Assembly (NCBI GenBank): GCA_035621215.1
Contig: CP141729.1
Location: forward strand, 1,634,944-1,698,943
Reading direction: 5' to 3'
DNA from: Oscillospiraceae bacterium MB08-C2-2
GTDB taxonomy: Bacteria > Bacillota > Clostridia > Oscillospirales > Ruminococcaceae
Length of the DNA: 64,000 nt
Below are positions 63,458-64,000 of this stretch, piece by piece; position 1 is the stretch's first letter; each line of letters begins with the position of its first letter. The translations under genes and the position numbers were made by a program. The notes beneath the pieces are model-generated. The model saw only the letters and a program-made list of their open reading frames with translations, was not told the origin of the DNA and did not search any database.

Positions 63458-64000
63458 TTATGTCTCTCGCATGCTTAATAGCTTTAATGGCTCGCTTCTC
63501 AAGTTGCTTTGAATCCCCACCATAGCAATTGCCGCCGACAAAATAAGAATAAACGATCCGGTTACTACGCAGATTATGGGGTCGGCAGGAGAATCACCTA
63601 GTTGTATATCCAGTTTTTTATGAGCGGTATCAGCCCAGCTGCTGTATTCTGTGTTGAATCTTTCGTTTTGCGTTTGGGATGTAAAAAGCTTCATGGCCCT
63701 GCCTGACAAAAAATATCCAGCTGAACTGCCTGCTATGGAGCCAAGCAATGCTATTACAAGGATACCCGACAGCAGGGAAAGTGAACACTGTGCCCTGCTC
63801 ATCCCTAAACAGCGCTCAATGGCTGTGCGTTTTTTCTGCTTGCCGATAAACATCTGACAGAAAAACAGTAAAATGATAGTTGCAATAAACGTTCCCGCAA
63901 CAAACAGAGCCAACGCAACCCCCTTGATTTTATCCAGCCCCTCTTTTAGCTGTGTATACCCTCTATCGTAAAAGGTAATTTCAAGATCGTCAGCACCTTG
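63458..64000 (-). CDS. ABC transporter permease (FtsX-like), 5' end outside window
   Basis: The frame is open from the right edge (about 180 residues visible, starting QGADDLEITFYDRGY); only the C-terminal part is seen. It has a membrane helix after residue about 28 (ALALFVAGTFIATIILLFF), then the FtsX-type basic loop KKRTAIERCLGMSRAQ, a second helix pair with a small outside loop, and a last helix followed by SEPLKLLSMRE. FtsX/MacB-like permeases act with a cytosolic ATPase in peptide export or resistance. A TTG at 63913 is an internal codon rather than the start. Confidence 0.75.
   Translation of the reverse strand, partial: QGADDLEITFYDRGYTQLKEGLDKIKGVALALFVAGTFIATIILLFFCQMFIGKQKKRTAIERCLGMSRAQCSLSLLSGILVIALLGSIAGSSAGYFLSGRAMKLFTSQTQNERFNTEYSSWADTAHKKLDIQLGDSPADPIICVVTGSFILILSAAIAMVGIQSNLRSEPLKLLSMRET

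Overview
The window looks like a chromosomal piece of an anaerobic Clostridia genome, most likely Oscillospiraceae/Ruminococcaceae-like. The support is a Firmicutes-type PolC replicase, RNase Y, a T-box leader before thrS, a CIRCE heat-shock operator, sigma-A type promoters, strong AGGAGG ribosome sites, and the order pyrH-frr-uppS-cdsA-dxr-rseP-ispG-polC. The genus cannot be fixed by eye.

Layout. 0-14 kb: tail of a hybrid histidine kinase, a CorA-type metal channel behind a long leader, a G5/3D cell-wall protein, a DUF362 protein, an M20 amidohydrolase, rny, an acyltransferase-like gene overlapping a membrane zinc-ribbon gene, and asnB. 14-20 kb: a DUF2089/SHOCT-like regulator pair, an IS200-type element, a PAS-GGDEF-hemerythrin protein, a small protein, a ZIP transporter, and hsp20 under CIRCE. 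20-29 kb: a GlpP-like protein, then livJHMGF, an aminotransferase, glutamate dehydrogenase and a coupled nucleotidyltransferase, together a locus for amino-acid uptake and nitrogen transfer. 29-34.5 kb: a large secreted GH3 enzyme and a rhodanese lipoprotein.

35-44.4 kb: a sugar locus (substrate-binding protein, ATPase, two permeases, HIT protein, IolB-like isomerase, pentulose-phosphate-epimerase-like enzyme, divergent LacI regulator). It is bracketed by a decayed tRNA-Gln copy and the intact tRNA-Gln of a four-tRNA operon, as a tRNA-integrated island would be. 44.8-47.2 kb: T-box and thrS. 47.5-51.8 kb: a small accessory cluster (XRE protein, sigma-region-4-like protein, S24-type repressor, PASTA-like protein, membrane LRR protein). 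52-63 kb: the conserved pyrH to polC block. The window ends in an ABC permease fragment.

The most unusual feature is a 182-186 bp structured repeat present twice (18.1 and 47.3 kb). Each copy sits between two identical copies of the host gene's terminator stem-loop, in the host gene's orientation. The two copies keep the same three hairpins, with compensatory and wobble changes. It behaves like an undescribed small mobile or RNA element that targets and duplicates intrinsic terminators.
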